Assembly: GCA_949295785.1 (NCBI GenBank)
Contig: CASFMJ010000065.1
Span: forward strand, 1-37,718
Source: an uncultured Bacillota bacterium
GTDB lineage: Bacteria; Bacillota; Clostridia; Peptostreptococcales; Anaerovoracaceae
DNA: 37,718 bases
Reading direction: 5' to 3'
A program made the translations under genes and the position numbers. This document shows, one piece after another, positions 25,051 through 33,709 of the stretch. Below the pieces are notes generated by a model. It saw only the letters and a program-made list of their open reading frames with translations, was not told the origin of the DNA and ran no database searches. Within the stretch, counting starts at the first letter, position 1, and each line of letters opens with the position of its first letter.

Positions 25051-25473
25051 TCAGTTAAGTATCTCGCAGCCCTCAAAATCCACACCGATCATCTCTTCTT
25101 TTTCAGCGCTGAGACTTACGACAAAGTCCATTCCATAGTTCTTTGAAATCTTTTTGAGTCTGTCTATAAATTCAGGCAGATCGCCCAGTGAAAAGTCTGC
25201 ATGTTTTAAAATACTGTCTATGTAAACAGTCTCTATATCATGATCCAGGCTGATGATACCGTAGAGAAATCCGATATATTCGTCACAGTTGGTTATATGC
25301 TCGAAATCCTCCATGCAGATGACTCTGATTCTGTATTTAAGGTCATACATCAGTCTGTGATTTTTATTTATAAATATAACGCTTCCTTTGCTGTTTTCTA
25401 TCTGATCATTGGCAAGGTCTATCATCTGCTTTGTCTTGCCGCTGCCCTTATGTCCCACTAATAATTTAACCAT
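25051..25473 (-). CDS. Small P-loop protein of unknown function
   Basis: This 140-residue protein has a clear Walker A motif, LLVGHKGSGKTKQMIDLAN (GHKGSGKT at 7-14). A Walker B-like hydrophobic strand ending in acidic/polar residues, TVYIDSILKHAD, lies near residue 80, and VVSLSAEKEEM near the C terminus resembles a sensor strand. It has no membrane helix. Similar short proteins in Clostridia are often labelled 'ATP-binding protein' or, misleadingly, 'PilT'; no pilus gene is near. ATG is preceded by AGGAGGCGG eight nt upstream. It has its own promoter at 25526-25554. I do not know its role. Confidence 0.75.
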   Translation of the reverse strand: MVKLLVGHKGSGKTKQMIDLANDQIENSKGSVIFINKNHRLMYDLKYRIRVICMEDFEHITNCDEYIGFLYGIISLDHDIETVYIDSILKHADFSLGDLPEFIDRLKKISKNYGMDFVVSLSAEKEEMIGVDFEGCEILN

Positions 25474-25525
25474 GGTAACCGCCTCCTAAAAGTATTCTGC
25501 ACTTTTGCAGTCTGTTATTTTTTTC

Positions 25526-25554
25526 ATTATACAATAACAAATTCACATTTTCAA
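25526..25554 (-). promoter_or_regulatory. Promoter of the small P-loop gene
   Basis: TTGAAA (25549-25554) and TATAAT (25526-25531) lie 17 nt apart on the minus strand, about 50 nt before the start codon. Confidence 0.8.
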
Positions 25555-25621
25555 GAGGTAAATAAGGCTATAATATGCTTATAAAAAAATAATCATCTAC
25601 CCATGAGAAAAATTTAATAAG

Positions 25622-26023
25622 TCATCCTGTCACTGCACCGTCATTACCTTCTATAATGGCTTTTTCCGGCCGTTTTTCGTCATATCTCACCTTGATTTCA
25701 TCACCTGCTTTTACATCTCCCATTACGAAAGTCTTTTTCTGACCGATGGGAATAATGCCCGCTTTCAACGTCTCAGTTTTCAGTTTAACAGTCTCTTTGA
25801 CCATGTAGTCCTGACCGTTCACATTATATGAAACAGTTATCACCCATGGATGATCCAGACCCTTTAGCTTTATATCTTCTACAGTACCCCATGTAATCCC
25901 GCTATAGTATTTCTTTTTCTTTTCCCTTTTTATTTTAGCAATACCTATTACAGAAAATACCACGATAACAGGTATGATTATTATAGCTGCAAATATTATT
26001 ATAATCATCGCTCCATCGGACAT
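25622..26023 (-). CDS. Membrane-anchored DUF3592-like protein
   Basis: This 133-residue protein has one N-terminal hydrophobic helix (about residues 5-28, IIIIFAAIIIIPVIVVFSVI), then a basic patch KIKREKKKK and a soluble beta-rich domain. The domain has the pattern WGTVEDIKLKG, VSYNVNGQDYMV and IKVRYDEKRPEKAII, which resembles the DUF3592 fold seen in many bacterial membrane proteins. That assignment is by eye. The start has GCAGGAGG upstream. It follows rlmN by 26 nt and is the last gene of the ABC transporter cluster. Function is unknown. Confidence 0.7.
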   Translation of the reverse strand: MSDGAMIIIIFAAIIIIPVIVVFSVIGIAKIKREKKKKYYSGITWGTVEDIKLKGLDHPWVITVSYNVNGQDYMVKETVKLKTETLKAGIIPIGQKKTFVMGDVKAGDEIKVRYDEKRPEKAIIEGNDGAVTG

Positions 26024-26049
26024 GTAAAACCTCCTGCATCAATGCATTC

Positions 26050-27081
26050 TCACTGCCCGGCCTTTACTTTCAGTCTCAACTGTCCGCATGCGCCGTCTAT
26101 ATCATCACCCAGTTCTCTCCTGATTGTGGCATTTATACCTTTTGATTCCAGAAGTTCACAAAATCTTTCGGCTCTCTGCCTCGGTGATGTATCCAGACCT
26201 GTTTCTTCCACCTTATTGAGAGGAATGAGATTTACATGGCAGAGCATGCCATGAAGAAGGCCTGCCAGTGTCTGTGCGTTTTTATCGCTGTCATTTACAT
26301 CCTTTACCAGTGTATATTCAAAGGTCACCCTTCTTGATGTTTCTTCTGTATACTTTCTGCAAGCCTGTATAAGCTGCTTCAGAGGATATTTTCTGTTGAC
26401 GGGCATGATTTCACTTCGTTCTTTGTCTGTGGCCGCATGAAGGGAAATGGCCAGATTCACCTGTGGAAAATCATGTGAAAACCGCTCTATATACGGAATA
26501 ATGCCACAAGTTGATACTGTTATATTTCTCATTCCTATTCCAAGACCTTTAGGATTGTTTATTATATTTATAAACGCTGCAACGTTGTCATAATTGTCGA
26601 AAGGCTCACCACTGCCCATTATCACTACGTGATTGACTTTTTCTTCTGTATCCCTCTCAGCTGCCAGTATCTGCTCATACATTTCACCGGGTGTAAGGTT
26701 GCGGCATAGGCCTGAAAGCGTTGATGCACAGAATCTGCATCCCATCCTGCAGCCTGCCTGTGAAGAAACACAGACTGTATTTCCGTATTTATATTTCATG
26801 AACACACTTTCTACAGCGTTGCCGTCATAAAGTTCAAAAAGATATTTTCGTGTTCCGTCTGTATGTGATATCTGAACTTTTAACGGATCAAAAGCCCCGG
26901 TGTTAAACTCCTCCGACAGGGCTCTTACAAGTCCTGCCGGAACGTTTTTCATTTCATCAAAAGAGATGATTCCTCTGGCCAGCCAGCCGAATATCTGATC
27001 TGCCCTGTAAGCAGGCTGACCCATACTTTGTACCAGTTCTTTAAGTTTTTTATGGTCAAGATCTTTTATATTCTTCTTCAT
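26050..27081 (-). CDS. rlmN: 23S rRNA (adenine-2503-C2)-methyltransferase RlmN
   Basis: This radical SAM enzyme methylates A2503 of 23S rRNA (and A37 of some tRNAs), affecting translation fidelity. The 343-residue product has the [4Fe-4S] motif CRMGCRFCAS, the upstream KYLFELYDGNAVESVFMKY, the SAM segment VVIMGSGEPFDNYDNV, and NLAISLHAATDKERSEIMPV. The C-terminal DDIDGACGQLRLK contains the conserved methyl-carrying cysteine. The ATG at 27081 lies 3 nt after the ABC protein stop; an in-frame TTG at 27087 would overlap that stop. No strong ribosome binding site is seen, so translational coupling is likely. It could be mistaken for Cfr, but length and motifs fit RlmN, the housekeeping enzyme. 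Confidence 0.96.
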   Translation of the reverse strand: MKKNIKDLDHKKLKELVQSMGQPAYRADQIFGWLARGIISFDEMKNVPAGLVRALSEEFNTGAFDPLKVQISHTDGTRKYLFELYDGNAVESVFMKYKYGNTVCVSSQAGCRMGCRFCASTLSGLCRNLTPGEMYEQILAAERDTEEKVNHVVIMGSGEPFDNYDNVAAFINIINNPKGLGIGMRNITVSTCGIIPYIERFSHDFPQVNLAISLHAATDKERSEIMPVNRKYPLKQLIQACRKYTEETSRRVTFEYTLVKDVNDSDKNAQTLAGLLHGMLCHVNLIPLNKVEETGLDTSPRQRAERFCELLESKGINATIRRELGDDIDGACGQLRLKVKAGQ

Positions 27082-27083
27082 AC

Positions 27084-29516
27084 TCAATCCACATCATGCC
27101 TTGCCAGTATTGCCGCAGGAGTCTTTCTCATGGTGGCAAATACCGGAATCAGGCCAACTAAAGAATTAAACAGATAAACTATGATTACCGAACCTAAAAC
27201 TACCACAGGATTTAAAGCGAGCATAGTTGTAAGGTAACTTATCTTGCACAGTCTGTAAAGCATATAGGACATGATTCCTATTCCAACAAGGCTGCTCACT
27301 GTGGTTATGGCAAATATCTCACCGAGGAACATCTTATATATATCAGTCTTCTTTACTCCGATGGCACGATAGATACCTATCTCTTTTATTCTCGAAAGGA
27401 AAGAGGAGCGTGTCATAAGAAGTATCTCTATCAGAGAAATGGCCAGTATTATTATTGCCATAGCCACTGCACCCTTTACAGACTGACTTCTCTGGTCGGT
27501 ATATTTTTCTCTTTCGGCTTCATAGGCGCTTTTAACATTGACATTATCTGAGTGAAGAGCTTCCAGCACCTGATCTTTCTCAGACGGATCTATGCTGAAA
27601 CTCTTGGCTTTGCTTATCATATCATACTTTATTGTATTCTCATTTGCAAGCAGCACCTGCATATTTTCCGGGCTCTGATAATATCCTGTCACTTTCAGCT
27701 TATGACCGTTTACTTTCGTATCTGTTTCCTTTCCCATAGGCATCTGATAGGCCATGGAGTAAGGTACTATGACTTCATAGTCATTTTCAGGCATACGGCC
27801 TTTTTTCAGACTGTACTGGCCGTCATAAGTCTTGTAATCATATACTGTCTTTGGCTCTGATGCTGAGATGTCACTGTCTGATTCATCAGTAGAAACGCTG
27901 TTATATATCATGCTTGTAAACAGCTTGGAATCAGCATATATAAGAGGCTGTTCAATGTCTGTGAGACCCGTCAGCACAAATGGTTTCATAGAATCCAGGC
28001 AGAAGGTTTTGCCGATCAGATCTTCCGGCTGTGCAATCCCTACCTGCTTTGTCATACCGGCTTTGATCAGTCTTTCCACAGTGAGCCTGTCTGCTGCTAT
28101 CTCATATGGCTTGTCAGGCATTTCTCCTGTCTTTATATCATCTTCTTTTAAAGTTGCCACATCGGTCAGAGACCCTGTCATTACTGCTTCAGAACCTGCT
28201 GACTGGTAGTAAAATCCGGTATCCAGCTTCATACCGATTATAGATGAGCCGGCAAACATATGGGATACAGAATCCATGTCTTCATATTCCAGATACTTTT
28301 CAACACTTATCTTAGGTATTTCCACATCAAGATAATTTTTATTGCTCTGTATGAAATCTTTGTCTTTCACATCAAGACTGGCATATATACTGCTTAGAGA
28401 GTATGTTATAAATATACCTGCCAGTAAAAAACCTATAAAAAGCAGTTTCTTTATAAGAGGGTATCTTGCTATTTTTTTGAATCCTCTTGCCATGGATGGC
28501 ACAAATCCTATTATAGAACTGTATTTTTCCTTTATAGACGTGTCTGCAACCTTGTCAAAATCGAATTTATAATCTTCGTACAGGCTCTTGTCCATCTCCC
28601 GGTAGTGATCATCCACCAGCTCAATGGCTGAATTTGAATCAATAACTTCCACCCGCCTGTCATCTCGGGTTCTTATATATATATTGCCGTTTTTTACAAC
28701 TATGTCCATATCCAGGTCATCAGATACGGCACCATAAAAATTGATCTTTGCCGAGTCTGCGGCAAGTACTTCGTGCTTTTCAAAGTCTTTAAGATAAAAT
28801 TTATTATCCAGCCGGTAATCCAGATTATCATCTGTATCATTACCGTAGTCGGCAGTTATAACGCCATCTTTCAGTTCTATTATTCTTGATGCATAGAACC
28901 TGGCCAGTTCAACCTCGTGAGTCACAAGCACCACAAGACGGTCCCTGGATATGGCTTTGATTATATTCATTATCTCTATGGTGTTGGCACTGTCCAGGTT
29001 TCCGGTAGGCTCATCGGCTATTATTATCTTCGGATTCTTAGCTATTGCCCTTGCTATACCGACCCGCTGTCTTTCTCCACCCGACAGCATGTCTGCCATC
29101 CTGTTTCTGTATCGGTATATCCCGAGAGTTTCCAGGACATAATCTGTTCTTTTCTTGATTTCCTTTTCGTCTTTTATACCTATCATCCTGAGGACCATGG
29201 CCACATTCTCATATACGGTCATGCTGTCCACCAGCTTATAGTCCTGGAATATATATCCAATATTGATGTTTCTTATTTCATCTGTCTTGGATGTGCTTTT
29301 TCCTGTTATCTTTTCTCCGTTTACGAATATATCCCCTTTGTTGACTTTGTCAAGGCCTCCCATGGCATTAAGAAGTGTGGTCTTGCCGGATCCCGAAGGT
29401 CCCAGAAGAGCTACAAGTCCTTTTGTACCCAGATCTAAAGAGGTATCATTTATCACGTGTATCTGATTTTTCTTTCCTTTATTAAAATATTTATTTACAC
29501 CCCTGAGTTTTATCAT
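27084..29516 (-). CDS. ABC transporter ATPase-permease fusion (MacB/FtsX type)
   Basis: This 810-residue protein fuses an N-terminal ATPase to an FtsX-type permease. The ATPase (1-220) has Walker A LLGPSGSGKTTLL, the Q-loop FQDYKL, the signature LSGGERQRVGIA (144-155) and Walker B IIIADEP, closest to the LolD/MacB ATPases. A linker with beta-rich text (about 225-345) is followed by one membrane helix near 355, a large extracellular domain, and three C-terminal helices, with IGIYRAIGVKKTDIYKMFLG as the typical FtsX segment. Such pumps handle peptides, lipoproteins or antibiotics and work as mechanotransmitters; the substrate here is unknown. It starts 3 nt after the other fusion and ends just before rlmN. 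AGGAGGTATAAAGG precedes its ATG. Confidence 0.9.
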   Translation of the reverse strand: MIKLRGVNKYFNKGKKNQIHVINDTSLDLGTKGLVALLGPSGSGKTTLLNAMGGLDKVNKGDIFVNGEKITGKSTSKTDEIRNINIGYIFQDYKLVDSMTVYENVAMVLRMIGIKDEKEIKKRTDYVLETLGIYRYRNRMADMLSGGERQRVGIARAIAKNPKIIIADEPTGNLDSANTIEIMNIIKAISRDRLVVLVTHEVELARFYASRIIELKDGVITADYGNDTDDNLDYRLDNKFYLKDFEKHEVLAADSAKINFYGAVSDDLDMDIVVKNGNIYIRTRDDRRVEVIDSNSAIELVDDHYREMDKSLYEDYKFDFDKVADTSIKEKYSSIIGFVPSMARGFKKIARYPLIKKLLFIGFLLAGIFITYSLSSIYASLDVKDKDFIQSNKNYLDVEIPKISVEKYLEYEDMDSVSHMFAGSSIIGMKLDTGFYYQSAGSEAVMTGSLTDVATLKEDDIKTGEMPDKPYEIAADRLTVERLIKAGMTKQVGIAQPEDLIGKTFCLDSMKPFVLTGLTDIEQPLIYADSKLFTSMIYNSVSTDESDSDISASEPKTVYDYKTYDGQYSLKKGRMPENDYEVIVPYSMAYQMPMGKETDTKVNGHKLKVTGYYQSPENMQVLLANENTIKYDMISKAKSFSIDPSEKDQVLEALHSDNVNVKSAYEAEREKYTDQRSQSVKGAVAMAIIILAISLIEILLMTRSSFLSRIKEIGIYRAIGVKKTDIYKMFLGEIFAITTVSSLVGIGIMSYMLYRLCKISYLTTMLALNPVVVLGSVIIVYLFNSLVGLIPVFATMRKTPAAILARHDVD

Positions 29517-29519
29517 CCT

Positions 29520-31754
29520 TTATACCTCCTCTCTGTAAGTATTCATGACAGAATCCTTAAACAATTTCCTGGCAAATCTGTGAGAGATCAGATATGACAT
29601 GGCTATGATGATCATATATATCAGCACATAATCTCCTGCTGAAAGGTAGTCAGCCATTTCTGTCAGAGCAGACAGATTCAGAATGCCGGCGTTTATCATA
29701 ATTATGAGCGCCGTAAACACAACGAAAGACAAGGTTGCTGTTACGAAAAGCTCTATATCAAGCAGCTGCTTTGATACTCTTCTTGATGCCCCCAGAGTAC
29801 GCAGAGTTGTATAATAAGCATTTCTGGATTTCAGCACGACTTTTATTATAAAATAAGATATAAAGAACAGTGCAACTATAAGTACTGTCAGCATGAACGT
29901 CTTCATAAGCGCAATGATCTGTATAAGATCCTGTCCGTCACTGGTAAGGGCATCCCTCATGGCCAATGTCTCAAAACCCATTTCTTTCAGGCTTTCAAGA
30001 ACATTGTCCAGTTCCTCTGTATCACTTACATATACAGAGCTCTGAAAAATGCCTTTATTGACAAGGTCATTGAATTCTTCCTCATTTACATATATTGCCC
30101 CTTCTTTGTCTTCTGTATATTTAACGCCTGTAAGCTCTTCCAGATTACCCTTATTGTATACAGCAGTCACAGTGACTTTCATCTCCCCTTCGCTGTATAT
30201 GCTTTCAGCATTTATGACAATTTCCTTTCCCTTGCTTGTACCGCTTTGGGACATCTCGCCGAGGCTTCCGCCTGCATACGCCTGCCCCTTGGGGACATCA
30301 GAATCAGGCACTATAGAAAAGCCGCCTTCTCCCGATGATACATCATAGTACTGTCCTTCAAACATGAATTTCAGATTATTGTTGGAAACAGCTGCTTCTT
30401 GTCTCAGATGTTCCAGAATTTCTTCACCTGCATAGAATCTGTTGTTATCGCCGTTTCGCATCTCATCGTTAAGAAATACACCTGTGACTTTAAATGGTTT
30501 ACTTTCTTTTCTCTCTCCATTTTCATCATATTCATCCAGATACAGCAGGGTCCCTATAACGCTTGCCGGATCCTGGCTGAGATAATAGTCGTCTGCAGAT
30601 CCTTCCAGTATGATATCATAGGGTTCCTCGGGCATACTTCCTGCAGTAAGCTCACCGTCAAAATATTTTATATCCGTAAAATTGCCGTAAAAATAGTACC
30701 AGTACTCAGAATCGGACAGCGACATGGAATAATCTATCAGTGTATCATCTCTGATAACTTTGCCCACATTTTCCAAAGATTCTATTTCAGTGAATTCCTC
30801 ATCGGTTATGGGAGTCTTATCCTCTTTATTTATGACTATACGCTTGTCTGATGTGTCTGAGAAAAACTGATTATAACCATAACGGCTGTCATCATATTCC
30901 ATCTTCTGAAATCCGGAGTAAGTTCCTGCCACCGCCATAGACACGAAAAGAAAAACTGCAAATATCAGTATGAATTTTGCAGGTATATTAAAAGCATTCC
31001 TTATTCCCAGTCTTATCCTGTCTTTAGCCGTTATATCTTTATAGTCGGCCGTTTCATATCCTGCTTTGGTCTGGGGCAGATTCACTTTTTTATCTTCCAG
31101 TATCTTACCGTCATGCATCTTTATAAGTCTTGTGGCGTATCTTTCCACCTGCTCGATATTGTGTGTGACGATTATCACCAGCTTTTCTTCGGATATCTCA
31201 TGAAGAAGTTTTATTACTTCCGCAGCAGAACTGCTGTCCAGGTTACCTGTAGGCTCATCGGCCACAATTATGGGTGTATCCTTTGCCAGCGCTCTTGCGA
31301 TGGCCACCCTCTGCTTCTGGCCTCCTGAAAGTTTGGAACACTTTGTGTTCATGTATTCCGCAAGTCCCACTCTGTTGATTATTGATTTTACCTTATCTTT
31401 TACCGCAGATGATTTTTCTCCGTTCAGCATAAGAGCAAGTTCTACGTTCTGATATACGGTATAGCTGTTGACAAGATTAAAATTCTGAAATATATTGCCA
31501 ACATATTTCCTGCGATACTCCTCAAAATCCGCTTCGCTGTAATGACTTGTCTCCTGACCGTTGATATACATTTCACCTTCTTCATAAGTGTCAAGGCCCG
31601 AAAGCACGTTGAGCAAGGTGGATTTCCCGCTGCCGGATTCTCCTGTTATTACCACAAACTCACCCATGTCAAGTTCAAGGTTTACTCTCGAAAATCCGCT
31701 GGTGATCACGCCGTTGCTGTAATAGAATTTTGAAACGTTTTTCAGCTTTAGCAT
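29520..31754 (-). CDS. ABC transporter ATPase-permease fusion, partner protein
   Basis: This 744-residue protein is a second ATPase-FtsX fusion. Walker A is [14 protein letters not shown] (38-46), the signature [15 protein letters not shown] starts at 142, and Walker B is IIVADEP. A membrane helix near 260-285 ([16 protein letters not shown]) is followed by an acidic, tyrosine-rich external domain (about 290-610). Three C-terminal helices complete it, with [20 protein letters not shown] as the FtsX region. The downstream gene encodes a similar but not identical fusion, so the two may act as a heterodimer. ATG is preceded by AAGGGGTTAG. It is the first gene of the cluster and follows a terminator-like palindrome. 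Confidence 0.9.
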   Translation of the reverse strand: MLKLKNVSKFYYSNGVITSGFSRVNLELDMGEFVVITGESGSGKSTLLNVLSGLDTYEEGEMYINGQETSHYSEADFEEYRRKYVGNIFQNFNLVNSYTVYQNVELALMLNGEKSSAVKDKVKSIINRVGLAEYMNTKCSKLSGGQKQRVAIARALAKDTPIIVADEPTGNLDSSSAAEVIKLLHEISEEKLVIIVTHNIEQVERYATRLIKMHDGKILEDKKVNLPQTKAGYETADYKDITAKDRIRLGIRNAFNIPAKFILIFAVFLFVSMAVAGTYSGFQKMEYDDSRYGYNQFFSDTSDKRIVINKEDKTPITDEEFTEIESLENVGKVIRDDTLIDYSMSLSDSEYWYYFYGNFTDIKYFDGELTAGSMPEEPYDIILEGSADDYYLSQDPASVIGTLLYLDEYDENGERKESKPFKVTGVFLNDEMRNGDNNRFYAGEEILEHLRQEAAVSNNNLKFMFEGQYYDVSSGEGGFSIVPDSDVPKGQAYAGGSLGEMSQSGTSKGKEIVINAESIYSEGEMKVTVTAVYNKGNLEELTGVKYTEDKEGAIYVNEEEFNDLVNKGIFQSSVYVSDTEELDNVLESLKEMGFETLAMRDALTSDGQDLIQIIALMKTFMLTVLIVALFFISYFIIKVVLKSRNAYYTTLRTLGASRRVSKQLLDIELFVTATLSFVVFTALIIMINAGILNLSALTEMADYLSAGDYVLIYMIIIAMSYLISHRFARKLFKDSVMNTYREEV

Positions 31755-31787
31755 AACTAACCCCTTTTCTTTTTACATTTATAGTAT

Positions 31788-31818
31788 AAAAAAAGTGTAC
31801 TATATATCTTAGTACACT
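31788..31818 (-). terminator. Perfect 9-bp palindromic hairpin with T7: CarD terminator or ABC operator
   Basis: AGTGTACTA (31794-31802) pairs with TAGTACACT (31810-31818) around a 7-nt loop, followed on the minus strand by seven T residues. It lies 55 nt beyond the CarD stop and 34 nt before the ABC start. As RNA it is a plausible terminator. As DNA the palindrome resembles operators of GntR/YtrA- or PadR-like repressors that control ABC pumps. A TTGACA hexamer overlaps its edge (31818-31823), but no -10 is at the right distance. Confidence 0.65.
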
Positions 31819-31872
31819 GTCAATGATTCTGTCTTATCTTTAATTATTATTTAAGAAATTTGAAATAATTGG

Positions 31873-32400
31873 CTATTTTTCTTTCCTTCTTTTATTTTCA
31901 GCCACGGCGCTGAGTATATAATCAGGTACTTTTTCCGCAGGCATGTCCAGAGCATATGCGATTTCTTCGAACACTATATTTTCTGCGTCTTTGAATATCC
32001 TCTCATCTGCGGCATAAAGCTTCCTGCCCTTTGCCTCCTGTTCCTTCCTCCTGATGTAAAGATCACTCACCAGCTTTATTATATCCTCGTTGGCACCGTA
32101 AAGAATGATTTCTTTAAAAGCCTGCCTGCGCTCTCTGTCATTGTCTATCCATGGGGATTTTTCAAGTGGCATAAGTTCTATCATTTCTCTCACTTCATCG
32201 GCAGTAAGAGCAGGTCTCATCTTGCTTACACTTTTTTCATTATCTACAGGCACATAGCTTACAGAATCGTTTCTGCATATCTGCCTGAGCACATAGTACC
32301 TGATCTTTTCTTTACCGAATTTTCTCTCGGTTATATCCTCTATCCTGCATAATCCTTCAGCCCCGTATACCACCACATCACCTGTGCGATAAATATTCAT
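31873..32400 (-). CDS. CarD-family transcriptional regulator
   Basis: This 175-residue protein has the CarD/CdnL domain, which binds RNA polymerase beta and stabilises open promoter complexes. The N-terminal Tudor-like RNA polymerase-interacting region reads IYRTGDVVVYGAEGLCRIED and includes YYVLRQI and SYVPVDNEK. The C-terminal helical domain starts near LTADEVREMIELM and ends with a basic tail (AENKRRKEK). I prefer ATG 32400 over an in-frame GTG at 32409, because the family starts close to this point. The extended -10 at 32500-32508 may drive it. It is monocistronic, followed by the hairpin at 31788-31818. Confidence 0.93.
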   Translation of the reverse strand: MNIYRTGDVVVYGAEGLCRIEDITERKFGKEKIRYYVLRQICRNDSVSYVPVDNEKSVSKMRPALTADEVREMIELMPLEKSPWIDNDRERRQAFKEIILYGANEDIIKLVSDLYIRRKEQEAKGRKLYAADERIFKDAENIVFEEIAYALDMPAEKVPDYILSAVAENKRRKEK

Positions 32401-32499
32401 TCTTTTCACTCTTTCTATATAATAAACTATAACTGTATATGATGATTGCTTTATGTCCCGTCTGCCCTAAAACCCGGCGTTTACAGTCCGGACATATAT

Positions 32500-32508
32500 A
32501 TTATAGCA
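32500..32508 (-). promoter_or_regulatory. Extended -10 element, likely CarD promoter
   Basis: TGCTATAAT on the minus strand is a full extended -10 element, about 100 nt upstream of the CarD start. No good -35 is present. This is the only promoter-like signal I see in the 323-nt gap 32401-32723, which otherwise holds the terminator at 32565-32604. Confidence 0.5.
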
Positions 32509-32564
32509 TATTTTAACGCAAAAATCATGGGTCTGTCCGGGAAAACATGATATAAAATATGAGT

Positions 32565-32604
32565 GAAAAAAATCAAGAGACGGCACTGCAAACTGTGCCG
32601 CCTC
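32565..32604 (-). terminator. Terminator downstream of duplicated gene copy A
   Basis: GAGGCGGCAC and GTGCCGTCTC (minus strand; 32577-32586 with 32595-32604) form a 10-bp stem including one G-U pair, followed by TTGATTTTTTT. Its 5' flank shares a 24-nt sequence with the flank of the terminator at 35064-35108. Confidence 0.82.
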
Positions 32605-32686
32605 TGCAAAATCGAAGGCTGTCTTAACCGGCCATATATCTTAAGGTGCTGTCTTTATCCTGAAAATGGTAATACCCATAGTTTAC

Positions 32687-33266
32687 AAAACTTTTATCAC
32701 CGTCTTCAGCTTCCAAATACATCTTACTGACTTTTATCCCACAGGTCACCGGCTCTGTCGTATGCGGATGACTGCGGGTAGGCGCCGTAATTCATCTTGC
32801 CGCTGAAGTCAAAAGCGTATTCAGCGCTGTAAACTGCATTATCATCTTTGACTTTATTTATCCTGATTATGGGAGCCATGATATAAGCCGATGTTATATA
32901 CCGGTCGTTTTGCGCTTCTTTATCCATATCATCCACAGTAGACTGCAGTTCTGAACGGAGCATATCATAGCCGCGGAAATCAATCAGTCCCGTTCCGATC
33001 TGTCCTGTTTCTTTCTCAATTACGGTCATCCCTACACCTTGAATGAAAACATCATTTCTGGCTTGAAATTCCTTGAGTTCGTCCAAAGTAAGCATGTGGT
33101 CAAAATCCACTGTGCATTTCATATCGATGACGCAAAGCGCCAGCACAGCGATGACAACAAGGACCACTGCAAGAATCACTGCTTTTTTTACTATACTTTT
33201 CTTCATTGTGCACCACTTTCCCAATCACCATCTGTGACTGTTTTAAAAAAATATAACTTATAAACT
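32687..33266. repeat. 580-bp direct repeat, copy A
   Basis: This block is repeated in the same orientation at 36038-36615. I count 18 substitutions and two 1-nt indels, about 97% identity. It spans the whole 160-residue gene, its 3' flank and about 60 nt 5' of it, but not the promoter region. The ends carry no obvious terminal inverted repeats, transposase gene or target-site duplication, so it looks like a segmental duplication. Confidence 0.92.
32724..33206 (-). CDS. Single-pass membrane protein of unknown family, copy A
   Basis: This 160-residue product begins KKSIVKKAVILAVVLVV with one N-terminal hydrophobic helix (about 8-27), after a lysine-rich start typical of membrane anchors. The rest is probably extracytoplasmic: TVDFDHMLTLDELKEFQA, then VIEKETGQIGTGLIDF, ending in a tail with YDRAGDLWDKSQ. 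I recognise no family. I choose the ATG at 33206; a longer in-frame TTG start at 33224 lacks a ribosome binding site. Codons 6-8 include a run of seven A residues (minus strand), the site where copy B lost one base. No signal-peptidase II lipobox is visible. A terminator follows. Confidence 0.72.
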   Translation of the reverse strand: MKKSIVKKAVILAVVLVVIAVLALCVIDMKCTVDFDHMLTLDELKEFQARNDVFIQGVGMTVIEKETGQIGTGLIDFRGYDMLRSELQSTVDDMDKEAQNDRYITSAYIMAPIIRINKVKDDNAVYSAEYAFDFSGKMNYGAYPQSSAYDRAGDLWDKSQ

Positions 33267-33409
33267 ACCCCTTCTGCGGGTGGTGTCAACAGATTGTTTA
33301 TTATATAATTTTACTGTGCCTAAGTTTTCGTGTCCACTTGGCCAAACTGACAGAATGATATTTTTTAATATTTATCCAAGCAGCCAAAGCCGCCATGCCG
33401 GTTATTGAT

Positions 33410-33613
33410 CTAACTGTACATGCTTACATCTGCAACAAACAGCAAATGTATTATCGCACCTGCCGAAAAAAGTAATCCAAACAGTACATACGCAATATTA
33501 CTCACAATCTTTTCTTTTTTCAGAATACCTGTGCCTCCCAAATATATAAAAAAGATGCCAAATGTATAAGGAATTAATATTCTGGTTAAAATTCTTATTC
33601 CAAATGCACTCAT
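33410..33613 (-). CDS. Small two-helix membrane protein, paralogue 1
   Basis: This 67-residue protein begins MSAFGIRILTRILIPYTFG and ends HLLFVADVSMYS. Two hydrophobic helices (about 10-30 and 40-60) are joined by a basic loop GILKKEKIV. A paralogue of identical length lies at 34573-34776, and about half the residues are the same. The ATG at 33613 is preceded by AAGGGGGAG; a longer in-frame start upstream is less likely because the paralogue starts at the same residue. I recognise no family. Two-helix proteins of this size include immunity proteins, holin-like and stress proteins, but nothing here decides between them. Confidence 0.7.
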   Translation of the reverse strand: MSAFGIRILTRILIPYTFGIFFIYLGGTGILKKEKIVSNIAYVLFGLLFSAGAIIHLLFVADVSMYS

Positions 33614-33709
33614 TTGCTCCCCCTTGATCAATTTATCCCCTTAAAATACAATTTGTCGTTTGTCTTATACGGCCTATGCATTAATTGAATCTATCCCGTT
33701 ATTGTTCTG

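Noticed and set aside
26050-27081. Cfr-type antibiotic-resistance methyltransferase
   Set aside because: The motifs and length fit housekeeping RlmN; nothing in the sequence favours Cfr.
31818-31823. TTGACA hexamer as the ABC operon promoter
   Set aside because: No acceptable -10 lies 15-19 nt downstream; the nearest TATAGT is only 13 nt away.
33325-33365. Possible insertion-sequence end (GTGTCCACTTGGCCAAACTG)
   Set aside because: It resembled an IS terminus by eye, but there is no matching second end, transposase fragment or target duplication nearby.
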